A stretch of DNA of 64,000 bases, taken from NCBI GenBank assembly GCA_963377175.1, contig CAUJNA010003287.1:382019-446018 (forward strand), written 5' to 3'. Below, in pieces: positions 33,000-44,159 of the stretch. The translations under genes were made by a program, and so were the position numbers. How positions within the stretch are numbered: position 1 is the stretch's first letter; each line of letters starts with the position of its first letter. The notes under the pieces were generated by a model. The model did no database searches. It had not been told where the DNA came from and was given only the letters and a program-made list of their open reading frames with translations. The DNA is from Effrenium voratum (lineage: Eukaryota > Sar > Dinophyceae > Suessiales > Symbiodiniaceae).

Positions 33000-35790
33000 C
33001 TCCCATCTGAGCTTCCATGTCGGTGCGGTTGGAAGGAAAAGGACACTACTTGGAACCACAATTTCTCGAGGCCCCCTATTTTGACACCCATGCGAGTGGG
33101 AGATTCAATCTCGCAAGTGCACCGTCAGGGCACTTCCCTCCAAGCTGAACGCACCGGCTTTTGAAAGGAACGATCGTTGAAAAGCCGAAGAGTTGGAGGT
33201 TGTGGCTGGGCCACTCTGCAGCAACCAGGGGTTCAAATCCAAATCCAATCCAATTTACTCGGCCCACATCTGGGGTACACAGAAAGTAAGACTTTCTAAT
33301 TTCCCGATATTTTGGAGGAGACCCCAGTTAGGGGTTGCCTGAAACTCACTCAACGCCATACAAATCAAAACTCGGCAACCGCTTTCCACCTAAGGGCCAT
33401 CCTGCGTGCTGCGCCGTGCTCTAGGCTGTTTCTGGGCTCCCCTCAAAAACCACTAAACTCATGGCCGAGCCCGGCGTTTCCCCAACAACATCATATGTTT
33501 GAGTCCGGTCCATCCGAAATTCTCAAAATGAACAATCATTTCAATCAGGGATCCCAGTGCAACGAATGTCCGAGAGCCTTCAATCAGACGAACAGTTCCG
33601 TACTGGTGATTCACTCGCTCGTCTTTCTGTTCCCAGTGCAACGCTAGGAAAAGGGGACGCCATGTTTAGATGTGGGAGTTGATGAATATTCAATTGAGGG
33701 CCCCCAAAAGACGGAAACCTTTGCTGTTTACTGAGAAAGTCAAATCTTCCTTGGTGGTTTCTCTGATGGTCACTCATTGTGTTACGGACCTTTTGATCAA
33801 CGTTTCATGTAAACTCACCAAACAGCAAAGAGGATGCCCCGCACAACTCTCGGGTGTCGCCCTCCCTCCCGTCGATCTCTTTTTCAGAGAGAACGGCCTC
33901 ACAGTTCCATCATCACTCGCTTTGGCATGAAAGCAAATTGAAACGGCCCGGGAGTGTCTAGGGGAGCTAAAAATCTAGGTCCTCCAGCAGAGAGGTTAGA
34001 ATAAGGGTACCCTTTTTGCTGCAGTCTATTCTAGTAGGGAAACCCTTCCAAAAAAAACGGTCAAAGGGCACCTAGCTGGGGGAGAGCTTCTAAAAATGCA
34101 TTTCCCCTTCCTTCGCTTGAGAGAAGCCCTGGGCCGACGCTTGGGAGAAGATTCCCCCCTCTCCAAATAGCCACCTTCTTGAGGACCTCAAGGTGATTTC
34201 CGTCAGGACATCCTTCCCTAGTGGGTCTTTGGAGTAGGGGGTTCCTTAAAAACACACTTGCGTCGAGTCGACGTCGCGTCGAGCTCGTCGACGTCGGCTC
34301 GTCGAACCAGGCCTGGTGTTTTGGAGTCGAGCAATAGACCCCCAAAGGAGCCTCCAATGCTACTGTCAACTTCGGATTCCGGTTCCAAATCGGGGCACGA
34401 TCCATTTTAGAAAGGTTCTCTGACTAGGGTCCTCCGGATCAAAAAGACTCCGAGGTTGACGTTAAGACAAGCCACATCGGAGGTCGGGGACTAGGAAAGC
34501 ACCTTCCTTTGGGGGTCTCTTAAAGGACCCCCAAGAGGCGAACTGGCGGGTGAAACGTGGACGTTCCCTCCTTCCCCCTCCAAAAAAAAGGTGGTGAGTG
34601 AAACCACGCAAGGGGGAAGCATGACCGCTGTGTCGATAATAGGTTCGCTGAATCTTCTCCGACGCTTCTTGAGATACGAGGCTGAAGCCTTCTTGGATTC
34701 CTTTCATGGGCTGCGCCCAGGAATCTGGCATCCATGCCCATGCGGATTAAGATTAAGTTGGTGGAGACTCGTCTCATGCTTCAAAACTTCCTTTGGTTGA
34801 GGGTGTGCACCCACAAAGGCAAAAAGGAGCACGGACGCAGGCACCGTAATCGCCGCAAAGAGTAGCATGTTGGCCTTAGTCGCAACAAAATCACCCTTGG
34901 TGACGACAAGGTAAAATGGCTGTGGGTCAAAAATAGGTAACCAAAATGTCCAAAATGGAAATGAATGGAAACATGGACTAAAACCTGCTTTCTGTGGTTA
35001 AAATTTAGTTATAACCAAATGAGCACAATCAAAACCTTCGAATGGTTAATCCAGAACCGAATGGCTTCAAGAATTCACCTGGCGGCGAAGGCACCACAGA
35101 AAAAAAGCCGGTTGAAACGATCCTCAAGCTTCATCTTCCCGAGTGAGCAAGCCAGTGGCTCAAATGAAGCAAGCGAGCACCGCTGAGTCTGTCAGCTGAG
35201 AAGGGGCACCAGCAACAGCAGCAGTCGAACAAATCAAGCCACCAACCGAAGCAACCAACCAACCAAGCAATCTCAGAAGCAAACTCAGAAAACAAACCAG
35301 ACACAAACGCAACAACGCAAACCAACACACAAAACAAAAACGAAACAAACAAAAACGTCATCATCGCCACCACCACCACCATCATCATCATCATGATCGG
35401 GAGGTGGTTTCTCTTTAAACCTCTACGAGTATCAGGCAGGGGTTCCAATCATAAAACCAATCCAAGATCCACCAATCAACCTAGCAGCTCTGACAACTAA
35501 GGCTTACTTGGCTTCCGCGTGTGGGATTGCTTAATTCACCCGTAATCACAGCTTTGCTGTCTAGAACATGGCTGCGGAAACTCGACATTTTTGTGATACC
35601 AATCATTCCCATGACTTCTTCATCACTTCGAAGGGGATTCCCTTCACGTTAAAGACACCGTGGTATCCACCAAAGCCGAGGATCGAAACGGCCACCTCTG
35701 GGACAACTTTCCTTTTGCATTACTTTCTGGGGTTGGGGCAGTGGGTCCAGCTATAGGTAACCAGATCATGTAAAGCCTGGCAAGGCACCC
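33000..35790. other. Repeat-derived non-coding region
   Basis: No credible gene. Contains a GTCGA-rich cluster at about 34,261-34,306, a CTGTGGGTCA-family half copy at about 34,915-34,990, and a CAACCAAGCAA/AACAAAC short-period A/C-rich tract at about 35,215-35,395. Confidence 0.4.
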
Positions 35791-35798
35791 TGGTTACC

Positions 35799-35938
35799 TA
35801 CTGTGGATGGACGAAATCCTGCACCAGATTGAAACCATGGTTGACACCATAACGTTTGTTGGCATTTGCAGGGGAATTTTCAGAAACCGGGGTTTCTGAA
35901 CGGCTTTGCGAAATGGATTTCGGAACCATCCACAGTAT
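35799..35938. mobile_element. 140-bp MITE with TACTGTGGATGG ends
   Basis: TACTGTGGATGGACGAAATCC at the left is mirrored by GGATTTCGGAACCATCCACAGTA at the right. The interior includes GAAACCATGGTTGACACC and CAGAAACCGGGGTTTCTG, the latter itself palindromic. It gives the ends of the family seen at 11.35, 26.3 and 30.5 kb. Confidence 0.75.
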
Positions 35939-35939
35939 G

Positions 35940-36660
35940 GTGTTGGAAACGCCTGGTCTTGTTGGAGAACCCGTGCGGCCAAGCCGCGAAATTCTCTGTT
36001 TGAAGACGCATTGCCCCGTAGCAGAAAACCTCCACCTGCGGGAAAAACCTTTGCCGCGTTGAACATGAAACTCCAAATCCGACCACAGGGCAGCTTAACA
36101 TACAAGAATGGTACATCAACTTGAGGAAGCTGCCCAAGAGAGATTCGAATCTGCCCTTTTGGGCGGATATCTTTTTGAGTGTGAAGGGGTCCAAGCTATG
36201 TCACAGATCAAGTGGAGCCTGTATCCATTCCCTCGAAAGTGCGGAGCTCCAACCTGCGGCATCCCACCAATTAATCACTAATCAGCTGACCACCTGCCTA
36301 GTTGAAGCCAAAGGAACATCGCACGGACCAACGATGAAAACAAGAGCTAAAGGGAGGCTGCAGAGAGCACCGACCAAACCACGTGGTACAACAAAAGAAA
36401 CAGTGTCAGGGTCACAAGTTGTAGCCATGGCTTTCTACATCGGATGGGTCTGAAAACCCGGACTTCACGATCTTGATCCCAAGCCCTGCGCGCTGATAGG
36501 CTGCAAGTCTGCTGTTCACTACGTAAGGTGCGTTTCAGCGGAGGTCTCAAGGGGCCATAGCAACCAGGCACGATCCACGCAACTGCGAATGCGTCACCCA
36601 CTAGCCCCTGCCTTCATAGCAGTTCGTTGACAGTCTCTCACAGTTCGTTATTCATGTAGC
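35940..36660. other. No recognisable gene
   Basis: Sequence downstream of the 18S fragment (in its orientation). It could include remnants of ITS1 but shows no 5.8S signature. Confidence 0.3.
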
Positions 36661-36670
36661 ATTAGCTGGT

Positions 36671-36822
36671 CAGTGCGAATGATCCTTCCGCAGGTTCACC
36701 TGCAGACACCTTCTCCTTCCTCTAAGTGAGAAGGTTCCTCAAGCTTTCCAACGCGACGTCCAGAAGCTGAGCATTGCGTCAGTCGGAATGCTCAATTGGT
36801 AGCGTTGGGCGGTGTAAGGGCC
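36671..36822 (-). pseudogene. 18S rRNA 3'-end fragment with deletions
   Basis: On the minus strand, a TTACACCGCCC element is followed by CTACCAATTGAG, GACTGACGCAATGCTCAGC, TTCTGGACGTCGCGTTGGAA, CACTTAGAGGAAGGAGAAG and AGGTGAACCTGCGGAAGGAT, in order. This is the universally conserved end of eukaryotic 18S rRNA (helices 44-45), with the TTCTGGACG..GCGTTGGAA version typical of dinoflagellates and alveolates. Compared with the intact molecule, a loop after TTGAG and roughly ten bases before AGGTGAACC (the GTAACAAGG/TTTCCG part) are missing, so it cannot be a working rRNA. The first bases after the 18S end, ATTCGCACTG, look like the start of ITS1. No 5.8S follows. Probably an inserted or retro-copied rDNA piece. 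Confidence 0.85.
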
Positions 36823-36829
36823 AAAAAAC

Positions 36830-38420
36830 AACGAAAAACAAAAAAGAAAAGAAAACACAAAAAACAAAAACATGTCAAACAAAATCTAACTCGTTGAGCG
36901 CAGTGCAGCGCGCAAACTGAATGATCCTGGCGTGTCAAAGGCACCAAACAGGGGACACCTGGCACTAGGTGCAAATAGGTGCCTATTGGGATTGGGGAGG
37001 GGAGGGCGGTTTTGGGGGTCATAGACAACCTTAAATATGAGGGGAATGCCTGTATGTATGTATGTATGCATGTCTGTCTGCCTGTCTGTCTGCCTGTCTG
37101 TATGTCTGTCTCTTTGTCTGTCTCTCTGTGTATGGATGCATGCATGCATGCATGCATGCATGTATGTCTGCGCGCACGTGATGCAGGTTAGGTACCTTAT
37201 CCCATATCGACATATCACATCGACACAAGCGTTCTGCATCCAAGCCGTTTTGAACCGATGAAAAAAGGCTTCCTCTTTTTGCTAGTTGATTTTACAAGGA
37301 ATCCCCCTCCCAAAAAAGAAGGAAAACAAAGACACTGGGTGCCGAGGGTAGGGCGAAAAGCAGCCTCCAGAACTTATCCAGCGAACAAGACGTATCCGAG
37401 TCGTCGCCTGCACCGCAACCACGACCACCACGACAATTCCCAGCAGCGGTACGCAGTTCAGCAGCAAATCACACGCCTTCCACCGGCACCTAGGTTTCCA
37501 ACCGAGAGATGAGTGCGTGGATTTCTTGGGAGCCAAACAGGGGGATGTTGCAAAGGACACTTGAAGGGAAACACACATATTTTTGGGCTTCAACTATTTC
37601 AGACATGCCCAAACTTGGGGGAGCCAAGCAGCCACGGGAATTCGTATCACAGCAAATGTGGTCTTCCGCAACTATGTTTACCGGCCCCGAACTCAGCCCC
37701 CTGAGGTCCCTTCGCTTTTGGAGTATGGCTCAGATTCTTTTCAGGGGTCATTTGGTACCGCCTAATGAAGCTTTTACTATTGGCTTCTTGGCTTGTACCA
37801 ACCGACCATTGTTTGTTTGAATGGTGGCCAGGGATTTACAGAGAATAGGATGATCCCACAAACTTCCCCAACAGCCGGCTCCCCAACCCTATCTGGGCAA
37901 GGGCCACCGTCAACCCACCCAAGAGCCTGCTTGCCATAGCCTTTGCGCTGCTGGGGACAAAGGAAAAATACCGAGGATTCCTCTTGGCACTTCGATCTTC
38001 CAATCTCGAAAACTGTGCTTGTGGCCCAATTCGAGGAGCTTCGGTTTCTGAAATTGGACCGAAAGAATGCAAGTTTTTGGCTTCCAGAACTGGCGATAGG
38101 CGAAACGGCAAGAAGTCCAAATCCGAAAGCGCCTGGCGCGCATAGCGTGGGAGAGCCGGCATCCCACCAGCAGGGTCACCGGGCCGACACCCATCCACCA
38201 TGCCACCTAAAAAACCGCGTTCGGACGTAGGATGCAGATAATGAGCAATAACATGCCAAACAAATACAGAACCTTATCAACACACACAGGACACAAGCAA
38301 CATATCAACATGATGAAACAACATGTGCCTCCAACAACTAATACCCATCACCGCGTGCGTGTTCAGGTTCCATTCAAGATTGCTTCAACGACAACCTGCA
38401 ACATGACTTACCAAACAAAG
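36830..38420. other. Non-coding, with (ATGT)/(CTGT) microsatellite
   Basis: A TGTATGTATGCATGTCTGTC-type tetranucleotide tract at about 37,045-37,170 ends in ATGC repeats. The Met-His-Ala-Cys frames over it are artefacts. The remainder is unrecognised. Confidence 0.5.
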
Positions 38421-38429
38421 GCCACTCTG

Positions 38430-38565
38430 TTTTCCTGGTTTAGGGTAGGTGTAGGGTAAGTGTTGGTCCAGGGTTGGTGGTTCGGGGTAGCTTTCGGGTT
38501 GGCGTAGGGCTGGCCGCTTGCGCTTGCTTGCTTGCCCGCTCGCTTGCTTGCTTGCTTGCGAGGGG
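38430..38565. repeat. Second telomere-like array followed by (GCTT)n
   Basis: GGTTTAGGGTAGGTGTAGGGTAAG, then GGCGTAGGGCTGG, then CGCTTGCTTGCTTGC: the same succession as the end of the 31.3-32.3 kb array, and similarly followed by AGGGG(C/A)CTGGA. Confidence 0.75.
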
Positions 38566-39568
38566 CTTGGACAAAGTCCCACAGCCAGCAGGAAAAGAAA
38601 CCCTGAAACAATCAAAGCAACCTATTCCAGGAGGCGGATCAACCACGTAGTCAAGTGACAGGGCAGTTGAGGTTCGACTCCCGTGGGGTGACCAATACCC
38701 TCGACAGCAAGTCGTATAGTAGTGGTCGTGGTAAAAGGGGGTTGTAAGGTAAATGATCTGCGTAGTCTCACGACTCGATGCGCGGTCGTTTGTTTCACAG
38801 CAGTGTTTGGATGTTTGCCTCGATTCTATTATCAAGGTCTTGAGCCAGTTGACTCACTTGAGCCAAATGCATTCGCATGTACATGTCGGCTGCACACAAA
38901 ACACAATCTCCCCAAAAGGTTTGAGACCTTAAACAAGGGGAAGTAACAGGGTGACCCTCAGAACCTGCCCTTAGGATGTTTTAGCCTGCGGCTCGGAGAT
39001 TCTTAGCAACCTACGTCACAACTTCTACTACCAATAGAGCCCGCGCGGAAGCCGGGGGTCGGAAGTTCAACAGGGCAAAGGTGTGTATCGCGCCCTGTCA
39101 TCCTGCCCGTCCCTCTGTTCGCCCTTCTTCTTTGCCGTATGAAGATCCAGCTGCGCGCCTCACGCAGCGTGGGCTGTGGTTCCTTCAAAACGAGGGGTGC
39201 TCCCAAAGAACATCTTTCTTGGTAGCTGACGCCTTTACAAAGATTACCAAGATTTAGTCTTCCCGACAACTGCCGGCGTTCCTAGTAAACAACATGTCAC
39301 TTTTGGTTCTGGTCAGTGAGAGGCCTGCGCAAGGGTTGAATCCAACCACAGCAGCCCGACCTGGCTTGAGCTTTGGCAACACACATCAAGTGTCTCCCGT
39401 CAGGCCTACATCCCTTGAAGCGCTCGTGGTATCCTCGCACAGTGTTGGAAACAACTCGGTGTCGGCCACACGCGGTCTGAGGAGACGCGCGTGATGTCTG
39501 CCAGCCCAGCCGCCGGCGCAGCCCGAAGAGGCACTCCCGAAGAATAGCTCGGCAAGACATTCTTGCGC

Positions 39569-40010
39569 TCAGCAGTCTTGCTGCGGGCGCTTCTTCACTT
39601 CCGGGGGCATAGCATCTGCCACGCTTTGCGGGCCACCCAAACGGCGCCCACCGCTGACCGTGGCAAACTTAACCCGCAAGGTCGCGCTAGCCGCAATGCG
39701 GCACACAGGCATAAGCTCTTTGAGCCTTAGGGTTGACGCGTGCCGTCCACAGCCTGTTCCGCATCATCCACGGATACTTCGCGCGCGCAAAGGCATGGCG
39801 GCGCGCCAGGGAGGCAAACGTCCAGGCGCGGCGAAATCAGAGTGCGTGTCCCCGCCACAATATGCATCACATTGCGAGCGGGCCGACTCTTGCAGGCCTC
39901 CTGTTCTGCGATGATGCGCCGCAGCGCCCAAATTTTGCGCCGGGTTGCGTCTAGCAGCTGGCCTGGGCTGGAGATGTGGCTTTGCCCGGGCTACTTACGC
40001 CTCACTCCTG
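39569..40010 (-). pseudogene. Coding-like fragments, unknown
   Basis: A GC-rich stretch where different minus-strand frames look protein-like in succession: about 39,730-39,960 (LLDATRRKIWALRRIIAEQE and on) and about 39,569-39,725 (LKELMPVCRIAASATLRVKF and on, ending at TGA 39,569-39,571). No start, no recognised domain, and frame changes are needed to join them. It may be decayed exons or transposon protein. Composition matches the other coding islands rather than the flanks. Confidence 0.3.
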
Positions 40011-40179
40011 GAGGACAGCGTCTGCCGCAAACATGTTGGCCTCCACGGGCGCGGTGTGACCCGCGAGGGCTGCGTCAAAAGCGTAGCGGGCCCTTGAGTC
40101 GCCGGAGTGCGCACTGCCTCTTGAAGCACTGCCGGCAGCACTCGTAGTGCAACGGGGTAGTCAAGTCTCGGCCGGCTTC

Positions 40180-41010
40180 GGTTGACATGGCCCGAAGCAC
40201 TTCCCAAAACGACTTGGCTTTTCCACTGCAGGCCGGCATGTCTTTGCTTGGCTATAAATCAGTACGTTGCTAAGCATTTGCTTGGCGATGTCTTTGCTTC
40301 GCAATGCCTTTGCTTTGCTAGATCTTTGCTTTGTTGCGTCGTTGCCTTGTCTCTCTATTTAGATTTGCTTTTTCCCTCACATGGCTAGCTCTTTAGTTGG
40401 CAACTTCTTTGCCTAGCTATCTCTTTATTTTGTCATGTCTTGTCTCGTCTGATGTGAGTCGTCGGCAACTGGGAAGTTTCTCATTTAAACTTCCGTTGAC
40501 GATTTCAACATCACTAATCATATTCACCTAGCAAACTCAACATAACTTGGGCCTTCAACAGACTGATGACACCTAGCTCAAGGTATTCCATTCTTACGGG
40601 GGTAAGGATAAAACCCCAAGAAGCTGCATGCTATTTCTCTTAACAGAGGAATCAAAGCACAGGATTTGCTACATTTCTCAGGTTGGACATGAGGAAGCCC
40701 CTCAGGAGGCCTCGCAGGTGATTTTCCCAGGTTGAAATTCTCTCTGGCCGCCCATTGAATGCTTTGGGGGACCTGTTTCTGTCTGAAGCTTCCAAAACGG
40801 CTGCTAAGCTTGCGCAATCATGTGTGTCTGTGTGTCACTTTGAGAGTTCAAAAAAATGGAGCCCCCCCTTTTGGTTAGTACTGAAAGACAACCAAAAGGA
40901 CACTTGTGTGTGTCTCAAATTGAAAAAACCAATGGTGGCTTTCCTTTGGGCTTCCCTTTAAACCTCCGCACGGAACATGTTTGCCCTCAAACAGACGCGC
41001 GGATTTTGAG
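40180..41010. other. No gene; CTTTGCTTTGC-rich short repeats
   Basis: About 40,230-40,440 is an irregular series of CTTTGCTT/GCTTTGCTAGATC units. The remainder is repeat debris. Confidence 0.45.
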
Positions 41011-41012
41011 AC

Positions 41013-41109
41013 TCCATTTGCTAAAGCAAAAAATGAACATACTTCCAGTAGCGATAGAGTTATCTTAAACCCAAGAAGGACAAATGAAACATAGTATTAA
41101 GCAAATGGA
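41013..41109. mobile_element. MITE copy, family TCCATTTGC / GCAAATGGA, with partial tail duplication
   Basis: TCCATTTGC (41,013) and GCAAATGGA (41,101-41,109) bound a 97-bp element with CTTCCAGTAGCGATAGAG inside. A second copy of its right end, ATTAAGCAAATGGATA, lies at 41,182, after an (AT)n/(TATG) tract at 41,142-41,170. Confidence 0.65.
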
Positions 41110-41199
41110 TGATAAACTGTTTTTTTTCAAACTCAAGGACCTATATATATATATGTATATATATATACGTATTATGTGTTATTAAGCAAATGGATATAG

Positions 41200-42960
41200 T
41201 TTCTTTCAAACTCAAGGCCCCCGCTCAAAGCATTGCTCCGAGCCACCAGTCGGACCAGCTCGGTGGAGCCCTTCAGCCACGGATCCTTTCCGGCCACGTG
41301 CCTGTGCGCAACGAGAGGCTCCCGCTTGAGACTCTGAGGTGGGTTTCTGATCTGCCCGTTTTCAGATCCGAAACCCGCAAGCGAACTTTTAGCGGGTCAA
41401 ATTCGGCCCAACCGCTAAACACTTGAAGTCAAGGCTAAGGAACCGGATGGCTGGGAGCCACCAAGATGGGCTGATGTTGAGGCTCCCTTTTTTAGAGACC
41501 TATTTCAGATTGAGGTGTTAGAGACCTATTTCAGATTGAGGTTTGAAAAAACAATTTCAGATTGAAACTACCCTCAAAAGAAAACCTCTTGCCTTTCCCC
41601 GCTTCAAACAGGAAACTCCTCTTAGGAAGCCGAGTATCATCCCCTTGAGCTTGGATTGGTGAGCTTAGGGGTGGTTTGCCCCGGGCCCTCAAGGAAAATC
41701 CGAACCAAACCATATGGCAAGGCAGGGCCCGCCCATAGAGAGCCGGGAGAAGGGGAAGTCAATTCTAGAAGGGAGTTCTGTCGCTTCGCTCCAAAGGTCT
41801 AGTCCCTGATGTATGTCCAGCCCTTTTGCCGCGAAGTAGGTAAGCTTCGAAAACCATTCACGTTAAAACCTGAAGCTCCTAGAACCGGGGAGAGGAAACC
41901 AAAGGAGAACAACTTTTTAATGTGATTTTCAGCTTCGCTCGTTGGTTGGTTTGGAGATCGGTGGTTGGGAGATGTTCAGGGCGGGGGTCTACAAGAAGGC
42001 GTTCAAATCCAAAGCCAAACCACAAATCCCAACCACCAATTAGGAACATAATCTGCTTTTGGAGGCTCGGAGCCCGAACAAAAGAACCCGAAGTGACCCA
42101 CTTCCTTTTGGTGGCCTTGTAGGGGAAATTAAACATCGGAGATCTAGTGGAAAGTTCTCAGGTCGATCAAATAAGATAAGACAGAATCTCAAGGCCCTTT
42201 TTGAGGTCCAAACCCTTCCGATGGAGATCCCTAAAAACCCCTCCAATCGAGGGTCTCTGCCGAGATAACTATCTTTGGAGACCCCAAAAACTTCCCTTTG
42301 CTTACGTCTCCTGGAACAAATTATGTTTTAGTAGTGATAGATTCCAATTGAAACCAGAAGGAAAAGTGAAGTCAAAGAAGCGAACGGTCCATCCGAGGTA
42401 CACACGCGCTGAGGCCAAGTCGAGGAAAGACCACGCGAGCGGAATCCTTGGCCCAAGTGCCCAAGGAGAAAACGGACGAAGTTTTTCAGTATGAGGGCAA
42501 CCCCCTGCAAGTAATTGAAATGACTCAATTCAGAAATGAGGTTTACCTGTCGGAACCTTGACTAAATATGGACCAAATCAGGGAAACCAGAAGGTTAAAA
42601 GGTCCATTCGCTTTGGGCAAGTGAGGCTATGATGTCAACACCCTGCAAGCAATTACCCTAAAGAATTAAGCTGGGTTTGTCAGAAAAGATCTCTCACCTA
42701 GTAAAGCAGGAAGCGGCATGCCTTTGGAGACCACGCTGGTGATTGAAACCCCTTTTTGCCGGTCTGTGGTTGGATTCCAGCGAAACCGGTGTTCAACAGC
42801 GAGACTTGTCGATCGAAGCATGCGCTTTTTTGTTGGTCACCTTTGGTGGCTTGTAAAACAAAGTGCTGGTGCTCGACAGGGAATGTGCGGGAATGACCCC
42901 TTATATAGCATCCCTGGTGATTTCCTGTTTTGGGGACCCCAAAACGGTTCATTCTTTACT
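41200..42960. other. Repeat-derived non-coding region
   Basis: No credible gene. CTATTTCAGATTGAGGT(G/T)T is repeated in tandem at about 41,500-41,545, and a degenerate CCAGTAGTGATAGATTCC block sits near 42,330. Confidence 0.4.
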
Positions 42961-43028
42961 TTTACTGAGCACTACAAAGCATCCCTAGCATTTTTCCTGT
43001 AAGGGGACCAAAGCCTGGGTTCATTCCC

Positions 43029-43181
43029 TCAGCAGCAAGAACAAGTGGTTGCACGTCCAAGACTCGTGGATACCAGGCACTGGCGGTAGGTGAAGAACTG
43101 GGAAGAGAGCTGCTGGCTGAGGCAGCGCAGGACATCCGTCTTCACTCGCTCTTCGAAGACACTCACAGATCCGAACCATTC
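43029..43181 (-). CDS. Probable host-gene exon (downstream exon of the 43-46.7 kb gene)
   Basis: After a good minus-strand acceptor (TTTTTCGCCAG) the frame from 43,181 reads EWFGSVSVFEERVKTDVL, continues with RCLSQQLSSQFFTYRQCLV and runs to a stop at 43,029. The first ~45 codons look like a charged helical domain. The tail (ATTCSCC) may be intron read-through. Composition and strand match the Cys-rich exon at 43.5-43.7 kb, and the order fits one protein. My impression is that this is a dinoflagellate multi-copy family, with a Cys-rich motif followed by a WFGS..FE..V helix, but I cannot name it. Confidence 0.45.
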   Translation of the reverse strand, partial: EWFGSVSVFEERVKTDVLRCLSQQLSSQFFTYRQCLVSTSLGRATTCSCC

Positions 43182-43539
43182 CTGGCGAAAAATTGAGGGC
43201 TCAAGGCCAGTGTGAACCACGGGAGGTAAGGAACCCTGGGCACCTACTAGCCTACTACTACCCGAAAAATTGCCAAGGGGTCACCAAAGCTAGAGGTCAG
43301 GAACACGAGGTACCTACTCGCCTACTAGCCTACTAAGCTACCGGACCACACAAGGTCGAGCAACAGCAGAGGTAAGAACGATGCAATGATCAAAGGAACA
43401 GCACCCAAAAGACGCGAAACAAACAAACCGCCAAGAGTAAACAACATGGAGTGACCACAGCCTTCGAGTTTCCTTACCTCTATGCGTTACATGATGGTTT
43501 CACCTCTTGCCGCAAGAGGCGCTGGCTTTTGCCGAGACT

Positions 43540-43684
43540 CCGAAATGCACATGTAGATGCACTCCCGGTCGCAGATCGAGGGGTTCCCCTGGGCGTCGAT
43601 GTGCCCCGAAGCGCAGCACTCGCAAGCAGTTTCTTGCAGCTTGAATTGTTGCAACTTCTCCTCGGCGCGCGGCACGGTCAACCC
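43540..43684 (-). CDS. Probable host-gene exon with Cys-rich motif
   Basis: The acceptor TTTCCAG is followed by a frame reading GLTVPRAEEKLQQFKLQE, then TACECCASGHIDAQGNPS and ICDRECIYMC. The spacing C-x-C-C...H...C-x3-C...C suggests metal binding or disulfides. The frame stays open to about 43,487, but the sense probably ends near CI(S), where a non-canonical GC or GA donor would be needed to join the 43,181 exon in phase. GC and GA donors are accepted in dinoflagellates. The function is unknown. Confidence 0.5.
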
Positions 43685-44159
43685 CTGGAAACGGATCCAA
43701 CGGCCATAAAATGCATCCTATGGCCGAAACTCCGAGGCCATAAAATGGCCATAAAATGGCCTATACATGAGCTATCAACGAAGATTTTGTGTTTTTGGTC
43801 CTATTGGTAAGCCCTGCCCGACCTGTCCGTTCTTGGGTCCCGAGTATGTTGGGCCCCGAGCCCTAAGTTTGCGGCGTGGCTGGTGGACCGATTGACCCGG
43901 GAGAAGAGGTGGACACGAGGTACGTTGCGGCGATCGATGACTTATGGATGAAGACGGGATGCAGGGAGGCATCAACAAGCTTCAGGAAACCACGGTGAGC
44001 GAGCAACAAGCAGTGGCTGAAGGACAGTGGCCTACACATCTCCGGGTTTGAGCTCTTGCCGGCTAAGGCAGTAAGCAGCTTCCTCCGTCAATACCAACAA
44101 ACCATGGTTTGCACCATGGTTTCCAGTGCAGGAGTCGGCCACACGTGAGGGACTGGATG

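Noticed and set aside
38640..38695. GAGGTTCGACTCCCGTGG, T-arm-like
   Set aside because: No upstream D-arm, anticodon arm or acceptor stem.
38858..38872. CTTGAGCCAAA, similar to part of the dinoflagellate spliced-leader complement
   Set aside because: Match stops after 11 bases; too short to call a leader relic.
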